Positions 23,127 to 35,400 of a stretch of 64,000 nt of DNA are shown in pieces. The position numbers and the translations under genes were made by a program. The notes beneath the pieces were generated by a model. The model searched no databases. It saw nothing but the letters and a program-made list of their open reading frames with translations, and was not told the origin of the DNA. This DNA comes from Anaeramoeba flamelloides (taxonomy: Eukaryota; Metamonada; Anaeramoebidae): the NCBI GenBank assembly GCA_027625915.1, contig JANTQA010000040.1, positions 2,356,001 to 2,420,000 on the forward strand, read 5' to 3'. Every line of letters begins with the position of its first letter. Position 1 is the stretch's first letter.

Positions 23127-24152
23127 ATGTCGAATAAATTTCTTGTTATGATCTTAATTCTTCTTCTTCTGTTAATCGGCTATTATTACTTTGCCAAGTT
23201 TCTTCATACAACTTTACCGTTTAACAAAAACAGAAAAGTAATTAAAACAAAAAAAGGAAAACTGATTTCTTATTGCGTATATGGAACCAAATTAACAACG
23301 TTCTCTAAAGTGATTGTGCACTATCATGGGACGCCAGGCTCTGGTTCCCTGTTTACGAATTATTTAAATAAGCAGTTTGAGAACAAAGAAATGCTTGTAA
23401 TAATTCCCGAAAGATCAGGTTTTGGCAAAAGCGATTTTCAGAAAAATAGGACACTGTTAGACACTGGGAAGGATCTGGTTGCGATCTTGAATGCCCAAAA
23501 TCTTCCTGAGGGGTGCGAATTGATCTTAAGTGGTCATTCGTCTGGAGCTGTTCATGCTTTGTCTGCTTCCACTTTTAATAAGCAGTTTCCTTGCAAATTA
23601 ACAAGAATTATCTTAATTTCACCTGCAGCTACTCACCTTTCAGCTAAGCACCTCATGAAACCAAAATATAAAGGAAAGGAATATCTAATTTATGCAAATT
23701 TGAGACAAGAAAAGCCATTAATGATCAAATTCTTAGTTGACCATCCTTGGTTAATTTTGATTTTGTTTCGTTTTATTGCTCCTTTTTTTGTTTTCCAAAC
23801 TTACAAATTCACAAGAATGTTATTACAAAACGAACCCTCACTGTTGAAAAGAGCTTCTGACCCAAAAGAATTAAAGCAATTAGCTCATAATATAATCGTC
23901 GATTCCTTGTCGCATGGGGTAGATCCATTATGGAAAGATGGATATTTGTTTACCCAAAAATGGCCCTTTGACCCGCTAACACAATTGCCCAATGTGCCCA
24001 TTAACCTTTACGCAGGTGATCTGGATTGCGATGCAGGTGTTGAAATGGCAAAGCATTTGCAATCACTCATACCAAAGAGTTCCTTGGATATACTTACAGA
24101 CGAAACCCACCACTCGATATTCCTATTTAGGTTTCATGAATTGTTAGACTAA
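23127..24152 (+). CDS. Membrane-anchored alpha/beta hydrolase
   Basis: A 341-residue protein of the alpha/beta hydrolase fold, in one exon. The start is the first ATG in frame, which directly precedes a hydrophobic anchor (residues about 4-26, KFLVMILILLLLLIGYYY). The frame is open upstream to a TTG at 23055 but has no ATG there. Visible landmarks are the oxyanion HGTPGSG (His about 67), the nucleophile elbow GHSSG (Ser about 138), the acid region YAGDLDCDAG (Asp about 298-302) and the catalytic His in ETHHS (about 328). The catalytic triad therefore appears complete. A second hydrophobic stretch (WLILILFRFIAPFFVF) in the lid region may dip into the membrane. The substrate cannot be told: a lipase, esterase or epoxide-hydrolase-like activity is possible. 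An anchor followed by Lys/Arg suggests the active domain lies on one face of an internal membrane. Confidence 0.85.
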   Translation: MSNKFLVMILILLLLLIGYYYFAKFLHTTLPFNKNRKVIKTKKGKLISYCVYGTKLTTFSKVIVHYHGTPGSGSLFTNYLNKQFENKEMLVIIPERSGFGKSDFQKNRTLLDTGKDLVAILNAQNLPEGCELILSGHSSGAVHALSASTFNKQFPCKLTRIILISPAATHLSAKHLMKPKYKGKEYLIYANLRQEKPLMIKFLVDHPWLILILFRFIAPFFVFQTYKFTRMLLQNEPSLLKRASDPKELKQLAHNIIVDSLSHGVDPLWKDGYLFTQKWPFDPLTQLPNVPINLYAGDLDCDAGVEMAKHLQSLIPKSSLDILTDETHHSIFLFRFHELLD

Positions 24153-27100
24153 TTTCAGAAAAGGTTTTTAGATTCGAGAGGGATCTTCTGAAGTTCATTT
24201 GTGTGTAAATAAGTTGGATTTTCAAGAAGAGATCTTCTAGCATACATTCTAATTAGATTAATTTTACAAAATTTCGTAAAATAGTTTATTATCAATAAAA
24301 TTCAAAAAAAAAAAATGTAGTATTGTATATATACATCTATATATCCACACCTACTCTGAAAATTTTTGTAATGTCTAATAAAATCTTTGGAATTTTTTTT
24401 TTTATTACAAAACCATTCACAAAAATAACTATACTAACTTAATTTTATTTGGTTATTATTTGAGTTATAGCTATCTAATAACGCTAATAATTTTGGATTT
24501 TTCTAATGGTAATTTAAAAGTTAAAATAAAAAAAAATTTTGATTGCAAATACTCTCGGGTCTAAAATTAAAATGAAAATAATTACAGCCACATTATTTAA
24601 CTCATTCATATTTCTTTGTAACAAATCATAACATGAAGTAAAAAAATAATTTTTTTTTTTTTTTATTTACTGAAATAATGTAAATAATTAATGAATTGCA
24701 CTTTTAAACAATTTTGATGTTTCTAATTGAAATAATTACAGAAAGTATATCATCAAGAAAATATTTAAAACGATCTTTTTAATAGAAAAAGAATACATTA
24801 AGTAATCAATTTTTCACTGAAACAGGCGAAAATATTAAAATAAAATATTGGATAAATTCTGTAATTAAAAATTTTGTAGATGTGAAGTGTCCAAAAATTC
24901 TGATCGACTTAGAAACACAAAAATGAATAATTTTTATATATGAGAGATCTATTTTTTTTTCCATTTTTTCCAAAAGAAAAAATTTAAATTCATTTTATTT
25001 CTCACATTATAATAATTTTTTACCTTTTTTATTACCATTTCCATTATTACTATTCAATAAAAAGTCTTTGTTGCTGGGAATATACAAATAAAGGTTTTTT
25101 TTCTTCTTTTGAGATAATTCTTTTGGTTAGCAAAAAAAAAAATGATTTATTCAACCCATTGAAAAATAATTATATTTCTTTTAAGAATAATGGTTATAAA
25201 TAATTAAAGTTTTAAAGTCATTTAAATAATTTTACTAAGAAATTGTTTTTGTTCTAAGATGAAATTCGATTTTTTCAAAATTAAATTTTCTAAAGGATAT
25301 TTGGGAATCAAGTAATTTTATAACCAAAAATTCAAAATTAATAATGGGCTGACAAAAATGATTTAAATTGTTATAAGGATTCTTGTGAAAAAGACCAAAC
25401 ATTATGTTAAAAAAATTTTCAAAATTATAAATTTTTTTTCTATTTTTTTTTTCATTTTTTGAAAATCAGGAAAAAAACTTTTTACTAACATTTAAGAAAA
25501 ATATTTTTACTAAATAGATCTCAATTTAATTAGGAATTTTTTATAAGTTTCTATCAAATTTTCATTTATTGAAATCATTGAAACCTTAATTATTTTTATT
25601 GATTAAGAATTGAATTGAATTATTAATTATATAGAATAATAACTAAAATAAAAAATTTTCTTTTGAAACCAATATTTTCCAACATAAAACGAAAAATAAT
25701 TTTCCCATTTTCAAGAATCAACTCTGTTGTTAATTAAAATAATAGGTTATTTTTTTTTCGTTTTATATCACAAACATACGAATTTTGGATTTCTGTTAAA
25801 AATAAACTCAAATTAATAAATTATTTAATTGAGGTTAACTCATCCATTTCATAAGTCGAAACACAAATTACAAAAAAAAAAAAAAATTCAGATCTTGACA
25901 AGATTTCTAATTATTTTTAAAAACTATTACTTACTTAAATAATTATTAAAAAATCTTTTTTGTTAAAAATTAACTTTTGAGAATGAAGGAATTCAATTAA
26001 AAAATTTTTTTTCAACAAGAAATAGGTTGAGTTTAATACTTGAAATAAAAAAATATTTATTATGATCCTTGGAATAAATCTATCAAATATTCCCGATAAT
26101 AGCTGAAAAGTGAAAATACTTGAAATTTTTTTAACCACTTAATTAGTTTAACCAACTTAAAAGAAATCCTAGTGCCAATATACACATTTTAACAGCAAAA
26201 TTTGGAATTTTATTTTTGATTTTTTTTTTTATTTTGGTTGAAAATATAACATTTAAAAAATTAAAAAGTCTGGGTATTGCTATTCAGCCCATATTATGTG
26301 AAAGTAATTAGTTATCTTAGATGACTGTAACATTTCTGATCCTTACGTTAGTGTTATTAACTAATGGGGGTGTGTGCTTATAATGTTAATTTATAATTGT
26401 TTATATTCTTGAGAATTTTTTAATCTTAAATATAATCCGAAAAGAGCCAAGAAATATCTAATCTTACATACAGCTGTCCAAGGTGATCTATTCCAAACCC
26501 GCTTTACATTTCCATTCTAAAAGAATTATTGCTTTAATCTGATAAAAAAAATCATCTCATAACAAAAACAAAACCCAACACAAATATACTCTTACAAAAA
26601 CACCTACTTGAACTCTAACTAGTACAACATACTTCAAAAATACTCAAGAGATACCAAAACCTCTTTATAGTAGTTTAAAGTAGAAAATTCAAAAAAAAAT
26701 ATTATTTCTGAAACTAAAATTGTTATTTTATCATAAAACTGAGTATATTGGTATCGAGTTTCTTCGAAGTTGTTCATACGGTGTTTTTATGTGGTTATAT
26801 ATTTTTTGGGTATTTTCGATTTTTGGGTATTTTAAACTCTATTTAGAATCAAAAATAAAAGTATTTTTTATTTTTTTCTAAAAAGAATCAAGAGGAGATT
26901 TCGAGTTTTGTATTTGAAATGTGGAAATAATTTTAAGCAAAAAATTACAAATTTTTGGAAAAAAGCCTTAATTTCTAATTTTTGAACGGGATATATTGAT
27001 TCAACATTCTTTTAAGTCAAAAAATGTGTTGTAAGTCAAAAAATTAAGATAAATTGGTAACTGAATTCAGAGAGTCCTTACAGTTATCAAAATAATGCAT

Positions 27101-29411
27101 GAAAAAAATGCTATAATCTGTGTTTCAAAATATAATTCATGTTTTTTTTTCTTGTTGTTTCAATGTAGCATCCAATGTATAGGCCAATAATATATATACG
27201 TTAAACCTGATTTTGAAGTGTAAATCCTGGATATTTTCAGTTAATTTTAAATTACAAATGCAATTTGTTTCAAAATTTTTTGTAATTTTGGCAGTTTTTT
27301 TGATAATTTTTGTTTTTTTGATAAAAATTTTATTCAAAATTTATCTATTTTTTGAGATAAATTTTGTAATTTAATCCTTCATTTTTCGAATTTCTTTTTA
27401 AATAATAGGACTTTAAGAAACCAATATCTTATTAACTTAAGGCTGATATCAGTTACTGTAATTAGTAAATATATATTTCTTCTCTAAAAAAAAAACAGGA
27501 TTTTTATTTTGAAACATGAATCAAACTTTTCTTCACACATTATTTGAAAAATAGTAAAATTTCTAATATTTAATCATTATTTTTTATAAATGCCAATGAA
27601 CTTCGATTTGTGTATTAGTGATTGAAGACTATTATGCATCACGATCATGAAAAAATAAAATTGAAAAAAAAAAGTTAGACAAAAATACATGGTTCTTTAT
27701 TGGCCTTTCTTCATGAATAATAACGTTTACTCATAATAAAATCAACATTCCAGAACCAAAATTTTATGGGTCTATTATATTTATTGTTGTTAGTATAACC
27801 ACCTTTTTTAAAAGTCTCTAGTCAAGAAAAAAAGATATTTTTTTTTTTTTTTTAAGAAATTTAAAAAAAAATTAACAAATGAATTTTTGTTTAATTCAAC
27901 TTGTGGATTTTACTTTGATAGAAAATAACAAATATTTTTGAAATTGTTGTACTCATCTAATAAAACTCAAATAGAGAAAAAAATATTTGATATGATAATT
28001 ATTATCATGTCTGTCAAGTGCCTAGCTTTTCCAGAGTTAAAAAGAATTGAGTAAAATTTTTGTTTTTTCTCTATTCTTTAAAATTCTGGAAAACCTAACG
28101 ACAGTGCCCTAGATCTTTAATTGTTTTTTGGAATACAGAGGAAATTAAATAAATTTTCGGTTTATTTCAAAAAATAAAAAAAAAACTAACGTAAAATCAA
28201 AAAAAAAAATAATTTTTTTCAATTTAAATCAGTTAATAATTCTTTAATAGTCAAAATAATTGGTTATCAATTTGAAAAATATTTATTAAATTTAAATTGT
28301 TTTAAAATATGATTATAACTTTGTAACTGTAAAAAAAAAAAAAAAATTATTCAACTTTTTTACTATTAAATTTTAAAAAAATATTAATAGAGCCTCGAAA
28401 AATGGATTTTTCAAATTAAATTGTAAAATGTCTTGAAAAATATTTTTTGATCCACGATCTTTCATTAACCAATAGTGTTTATTAATTGTGAAAGTTCTCA
28501 AAAAGTGAAAAATTAGCAAATGTTTAATTTTTTTTATGAAAAAATTTTTTCATGGTCGTGTATTGTGGTGTGTAGTTGGAAAATAACCGAAACAAAAATT
28601 TCATTCTACTTTTACGAAAAAAAAACAAAAAAAGAAGAGAGAGACAACCCATTAAACCCCCAACTCTAAAAGGGGAATTCCAAAACAAACAAGATTCCAG
28701 CAATTAAAGAGTTTAAATTTTGTTTGCTTTGTGTTAGTGATTATTTTTTATAAATGTTAATGACCTTCTCTTTGTATCTTTGTGATTCAATAATTATTTC
28801 TTGTTGTATTACAATGAAAATGGTTTTTGTTTATTCGTTGAAAGTGTTTTTTAATTGCCTTAGTGAAATACTAAAGTCTTTTGTTGTGTTACTTGCAAAT
28901 TAAATTTTTACAGAATATTTTTTGTGTAATAATGTTTTGTTGGAGTGGCAACAAAATAAATTTTTCCTTTTCTTTTGTCTCTAATGTTTACCTTTTATTG
29001 TTCCACGGTGAGGAATTTTGTTGATCCATAACAAGGATAGTCAAAACAAAAATAAAAATAAAAATAAAAAAAAAAAAAATTTTTCAAAAAAATAAAAAAG
29101 AAATTAAAGAAAAAGATGTTTTGTTTGTTTTGTTTTTTTTAAAGTTACTAATCGAAAAGCGTGTCTTCGAATTGATGTTTTAAAAAAAAAAATTTAATTT
29201 TTGTTGTTTTGTAAAAGAAATTGTTTTAGCGAAAGATCGAATTTTTGGTTTAAAATTCAAAGACTAAATTATAAAAAGAAATCAAAAAAAAACATTATTT
29301 GTTCAATGAAGAAATATTATTGTTTCTAAAATTTAAAGCTGTTTTTTGAAATTTTTTTTTGGTGTTTTTGTTTTTGCTTGTGTAATAAAAAATAAATAAA
29401 AAAAAAAGTTT

Positions 29412-29447
<36 letters not shown>

Positions 29448-29456
29448 TTGATGTGT
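24153..29456. other. 5.3 kb intergenic region without a recognised gene
   Basis: Mainly A/T-rich DNA with stops in every frame. A patch at about 26270-26660 and another at 28540-29040 (with AACCCCCAACTC) are less AT-biased, but neither shows a protein motif or a recognisable RNA. A family G repeat lies at about 28018-28115. A T run of 28 bases follows the bZIP-like gene at about 29419-29446. Confidence 0.45.
28018..28115. repeat. Family G palindromic repeat, short copy
   Basis: CAAGTGCCTAGCTTTTCCAG on the left and CTGGAAAACCTAACGACAGT on the right form an inverted pair around an ATTGAG core. They match the inner part of the repeat at about 8680-8770. Confidence 0.5.
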
Positions 29457-29732
29457 TTAGTTTTCAAGTTCAAAGTCAATATCAGGAATGTAGTTGTTTG
29501 GTGCTTTATTTGAAGAAACATTTTTATAAACGAGCGACATCATTTTGTTCATAAAGCCTTGGAAATAATCCAGTTGCTCTGATAAGGTATTGATTTCTGA
29601 TTTTAATCCGCTTTCTTTGATTCGAAACCCTGTGTTTTCTTTTTCAAGCTCGTCAACTTTGTTTTCAAGGGAGTTGATAAAATCTTTTTGTTTTGCTCGA
29701 TAGTTTTTGGATTTTGAATTTCGTTTGCTCAT
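29457..29732 (-). CDS. Small bZIP-like protein
   Basis: A 91-residue single-exon protein, with an in-frame TAA a few codons upstream of its ATG. The N-terminus is basic (SKRNSKSKNYRAKQKDF). It leads straight into a zipper-like coiled coil (INSLENKVDELEKEN, then SEINTLSEQL), matching the basic region plus leucine zipper of bZIP factors, which bind DNA as dimers. Aligned on the LENKV start of the zipper, the conserved basic-region Arg is R12. The position of the near-invariant Asn is occupied by R4, with N5 next to it, so DNA contact may differ or be lost. Only three or four heptads are present and the C-terminus (from about residue 60) is unlike known domains. Alternatives are a dominant-negative partner lacking normal DNA binding, or a non-bZIP coiled coil. 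Confidence 0.65.
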   Translation of the reverse strand: MSKRNSKSKNYRAKQKDFINSLENKVDELEKENTGFRIKESGLKSEINTLSEQLDYFQGFMNKMMSLVYKNVSSNKAPNNYIPDIDFELEN

Positions 29733-31229
29733 TTTTGCTTATTATTATTTGTTCTTGTTGATTTGCTGGGTAGTTTGATTAAAAAAGGGTAGAAGTGTGA
29801 AAAAAAAAGAAAAAAGAAATAATGCTTGTGAAAGGAAAACAAGAAAATGATCAAGTTCTCTCAAAGCTTTGGAAAAATGGGTACTAAAAACACCAATTGA
29901 TTTGCAAAAAGTTTCTCAAGATTCTTGAATTGTAACTTTGAAAAAGTGATTTCAAATGAGTTGACAAATTACACATCAAATTTTGAGTATTCTTTGCTCT
30001 GGTTGTGTTATTAAAAGTTTTTTAACAATCTTTAAATAATTATTCGTTAGCAATTAAGTTTTTTGTGTTTTGAGGTGTTATTTTTGAGTAAACAGTTTCT
30101 TCCCTTTTGGAGATTGGTTAATTGTTGAACAAGAAGGTAATCTAGTCAAAATAAAGTGTGTAAAAACATTTAAAGTGTGTTTCAAAATAAAAAGCGTATT
30201 TTTTTGTTATAGTTGACCAATACATTAACCAATCAAAGAAACCAACAATAAACCCTAATTAAATATGGTTCTGGTGTCTTAAAGTTCTATTATTTAAAAC
30301 AAAATTCTAAAAAATGAAGGATCAAATTACCAAATTTATCTCAAAAAAAGTGTAACTTTTTCAGTAAACATTTTAATCATCAAAAAAAAAAAAAAATTTT
30401 AAAACAATTAAGAATATTAGGGAAAATTTTCAACTAATTACATGGATAATTTAAATTTTACTGAAAATAACCCAACCTTTACTTTCAAAACTAATTTGAA
30501 CTTAGGTATACTATTTGGTAGTAGATTGGATCTTGCATTGGTACAAGAAGAAAAAAAAGCACGGATAATTTTTTAAAAAACGGATTTTGGTCTTTGGGCA
30601 CTCATTATTTTGATCACTGTTTTACAATATTCAATTTTTTTTATTGATTTTTTTTTTTTTTTCTGATTATAACATTTTTATCTGGAAAAGGTGATTTTTC
30701 GTGTTTGGTCTACAAGAAGAAAATATTTGTTTCAAATACATACCCGACTTGGGTCTATTTTTTTGGTTTTCTGTTTGATTAATTTCGCTCGTTTGTATAA
30801 ACACATTTTTAGATTCAAAACCAAAATTTAATAAAACCAAAAACGTTCAAAAAATATGTTAAAATGAAATCGAAAAATGAAAGATTTGAATCGGAATTAC
30901 TTTGGGTTCTTTTTCTTTTCTCAAATAGAACAGCAAAATAATGTTTAGGTGACAAAGTTTGAATATCTCATTGCACTCAAAAAATATTTTTCCAGTAATG
31001 TTCACATTATTAAAATTTTTCTAAATAGTAAAATGTCCTTACTTTCTAAAACATTTTTTTACAATATTTACTCAACTCTAACTAATTAAAATAACAAAAT
31101 ATACCAGAACAATAAAATAAATAAAAAAATATCACTATTGCCTTTCCAATATTTAAAATTCGTTATTTTGTACATTTTAAACAATATACCCGCTTGGATT
31201 TATAATAGTTATTCATTATAAAGTACAAG
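29733..31229. other. Upstream flank of the bZIP-like gene and spacer
   Basis: The first 400-500 bp should contain the promoter of the minus-strand bZIP-like gene. Runs such as GTGTGTAAAA and several TTTGTT boxes are visible, but no specific site can be named. The rest is A/T-rich with no gene seen. Confidence 0.45.
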
Positions 31230-32310
31230 ATTAATTTCGCATTTTTATTTCAATTTCTCATCAGTTTTGATTAAAATGTGTAATTATTTATAATTGTGAC
31301 AAACTGTTTTATAAGATTTAAATCACAAATTATGATATTAAGCATCATAACAATGCTAATAATTATTACAAATTTCGAACTTTGCAACTTTTCAAGTAAT
31401 TTTAACATATTTTAAAATTTGGAAAAATAATAATTTGATCATACAAAGATCTTTCAGAAAGAAATCAATTTTGAAAATTAAGAAATTAAAAAAAAATTAA
31501 ACTAGTGACCAGATCAAATGATATTTTTCTTATGTTTTGATACCTGATTGGTGAGTTGATTGAACATTTACATCGACAATACTTATTAATTTTTGAATAA
31601 TCCTTGAATCCCATATTATCATTACCTTAGATTTACAAACAAAAAAATACCCAAGCTAATAGATATCAATATATTTATTCTATATTTTTAATTCACTTTG
31701 GTTAAAACAATCGCTCCAATTTCATTTTTTTTAAAAAGCAGTTTAAAATTAAAATATTTCACAAAAGGGTTAAATATAAAAAGAACCATCTTAAAATTGT
31801 TTACCATATATCATCACCTTTTTTTAAATAATCTAAGTACATATTTTTCTTTTAAATTTTATTGTAAGTTCATTCAAAATATGAGTCTACTACCATAAGT
31901 CAACACTTTAACTTTTTTGATATATTTGGTATTAGATCTAAAAACTGTATTGTTTATTTAGATATTGTTATGTTTGAGTTTGGTAAAAAGAGTGCTTTTT
32001 TTAAAACCAATTTAGTCGATTTTTTTTTATACATGAAATAAAATGCCATAATAGAATGTTTGGATTGGAATCAAAGGCAACCTTTAAACATTCACCAAAG
32101 TATATTAAACAAATCAACTTCACATTCTATTGTAGTATTTAATTCTACCTTTGAAATTATCAATTAATAAATTATTTTTCAACAAGTCTTTTAAATTAGA
32201 AAAAGCAACTATACAAACCTAAAGTAAAAATTCTTAATTTTCTAAGCTTCTGCAAAAATATTAAATAACATGAAAATTTGGACTTTATGGTGGCTACTCC
32301 CTTAACTTAT
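31230..32310 (+). repeat. Dispersed repeat I, copy 1, upstream of myotubularin
   Basis: About 1.1 kb that matches 49720-50674 plus 51374-51500 in order. Shared blocks include ACTAGTGACCAGATCAAA, AACATTTACATCGACAATAC, AAAATGCCATAAT and GACTTTATGGTGGCTACTCC (small differences between copies). No frame is conserved. It ends about 180 bp before the myotubularin ATG and so may overlap that promoter. Element type unknown. Confidence 0.65.
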
Positions 32311-32492
32311 TTTACAATTTTTCAAAATTTACAAGAAACAAAATCAGAGTTGCTAATTAAAACCAAAGAAATACCACTTTGAAACTACACTATTTATAAG
32401 GAATTTTTCTTCAAAAAGAGAATAAATAACAAAAATTCAGAAAAATTCATTTTTTTTATTATTTGGGAGTTTTTTTTGATAACTCAAAAGAA

Positions 32493-35400
32493 ATGAGCAA
32501 AAAGCGATTTTTTGGTTGGAAAAACAAAAGAAAATCTCAAAGGTTTAATAAACCAAACAACGAAACAATTGAAGAAGAATCGAATGAAACAACCAATTCG
32601 TTTGGAGAAGAATTGAATTTTAGTGATTCTGATTCAGAAACAACAACAATCGAAAAAAACGTAAATTTTTTTTTTAAAAAAAACTTTTTGGTTTAACAAA
32701 AATAAAGAAAAAAGAGAAGATAAAAAAGAAAAAAGAAAAAGGAGAAAAATTACTCACTTCTTTGTAGTATAAATTTCATTTCTGACATACACTCTTTGAC
32801 CTTCTTTAAATTCCATAGAAAAGCAACACAAAACTGATCAAACTAAATGCGATTTATCTTGAAGGTGAAAAAGAAGAAAAACGATTTACCAACCTCAGAT
32901 ATTTCTATTTTAAAAGTCTTGGGAAAACACAGACAACAATTGGAACACTGATTATTACAAACGCAAGAATTTTATTTATACCAAATGATCCTAAAATATA
33001 TGTAACCCTTTTTCCTGCATTTTTATTTTTTTTTCTCCAAATTTTGGGTAATTTATCTCTTACTATTGCAGTTTATTAAAAATTCAAGAATTTCTCATCA
33101 TTTAAAAGATCCCAAACACAGTAAAAATTTTGAAACTAAAGTAATTATATTTGTGACCAATTAGTTTTTCAGAGGAAAAATAAACAAACAAAATCGAATT
33201 GGATTAAATTCATCAAAAAATGCGAACTTCAAAATAATACCACAACACGATTGTGGAAAGTGTTTTCAAAAAAAAAAACTACAACACCACAAAACACTTT
33301 TTTTCAAATCTTGTCCAATCAGAATTTTGCTTTTTTCGAGAATTTAACCAGTTTATTTCAAAAAAAAAAAAAAAAAAAAAAGAATGGATTAAAAATTAAT
33401 GATGGATGATTTGAATTATTAGGAACCATGATAACTCTTAAAGAAAGCACATCGCCAAAAATTCTCTGAAAGAAAGTACAAAGTGGGACTTTTCATTTTG
33501 GAATTAGTACATTAGCTTTGAAAACGGTAAAATTCGTAAAGTCATTTGAAAAAAGCGTGTAAAAAAGGTTTTCAGGAATACTGTCAATTGCAAAATAAAA
33601 GGAACAAAATTCGTAAAGTCATTTAAAAAAAGGTTTTCAGGGATACTGGTAATTTCAAAATAAAAGGAACAAAATTATTAATCTACTTTTCAAAAAAAAT
33701 CCCAATCAATAAATTCAAACAAAAGATTCAATCTTCAATTCTAAAAGGAAAATAATCATCTAAACTCCTTTTCAGAAATTAAAAAATTTATAAGCTATTT
33801 CCAAGAAAGTGGGGCAAATATATTTTAACATATATTTATTAAACTCATTTTTCAAAAAAGTATTTAAATATATAAAATTATTAACTACTATTTATTGATT
33901 CTTGATAACAATTCTATTTTTTTATTAGTATGTTATTAAATAAATAAAAGATATTAAATTTTCTGCTCTCGATTTTATCTGATATTTTTCTGGGGTGAAA
34001 ACTGATGTTAATTATTTTCTTTTTGATCGAAAAAAACGTTTTCAGAACTTGTTTAATCTCAACAAAATTTTCAATAGAATTGAAAACATATAAATACATT
34101 TTATTGTTTTAAAAATCATCTGTAACCTTTCCATATTTCAAGTTTTTTATTGAAATTTGTCCTACATTATTTTGTCCAAAAAAAGTGCTATTTTTTTTTT
34201 CATTTTTTGGAAATATTTTAAAATGAATATATTTTGAAATTGAAATCATAAATTGATTTAATTGATACTAATATTAAACTGAATTTTTTATTGTCAATTG
34301 ACGAATACCTACAAAAAAAAAAATTGATTTTTTATGAAGTGTAAAAAAAATTACTTCACTTTTTTGGAAATACCTTAATTTTACTTGACTTTGAAAACAT
34401 TTTTTTGGAAAGCTGAATGAAAATTTTATATCAGCTATTTTTTAAACACAAAGTATCTTTAAAACATTAAATTTCAATAGATCATTTTTTAGAATTCTAT
34501 TAAAAACTTTTTTAGAATTAGTATTGAAAATTCACGATTTTAAAAAAGATATTTATTTCCTTTTTATAAAATTTTATGTCTGTGGAATTTTTATTTTAAA
34601 AAATTTAGTTTTATCTCAAAAGTTTAATAAATAATAGAAAAAGTAGTGTGGGACAATATACGCTTTTAATTGCTTTATGAAGAGCTTTTTATTATTTCTA
34701 CTCGCCGTGATGAAACTTGGTTTGGGAAAATGTAATAAAATATGAAACAATTCAGTTAAAATTTAAATAAAAAAAATGCTACAAAAAAGTTTTCAAAAGT
34801 AAACTCTTTTTCAAATAAAAGGGCAAAGAAAATTTCAAGAATTATTCATAATTGAATCAAATTAATTGTAGTATCATTCAAAAATATAAGGAACACTATT
34901 AAAACATAAAAAAACGCACTCAACTGAATCTTTAAAACCCATTAAAACAAAATTATAAAAATTAAAATTAAATATTTTAAAAATTGATATGCCCTTTTAT
35001 TTGATATAGAAAAATCCCGTTTTTTAAATTGTGTCAAGTAAAAAAAAACTATAAAATCAATAAACACTGTTGAAAAAGGTGAATTGAGAAAAAGTTCTCT
35101 AAATTTTCTTGATAAATCTTTACACTTCAAACTTTTGTTCTTTAAAGTCTCATTTTCAATATAAAGCCATTATTCATGAGCATTTTATTGGAAGTGTTTT
35201 TTTTCTTTATTTTCTTTTTTCTTTATTCCACAAATCAATCCAATAATGTCCTTTCAAAATTCCTATATCTATCTAATTCGAAATCAAATATAAACCGTTT
35301 CCATTTTTTATACTGGTAGATTATTTCCAAATTTTTTTCTTCTTATCTTGTTTATTTTCATTTTTCAAACTATTCAAATTCAAAAATAAAAAAAAAAAAA

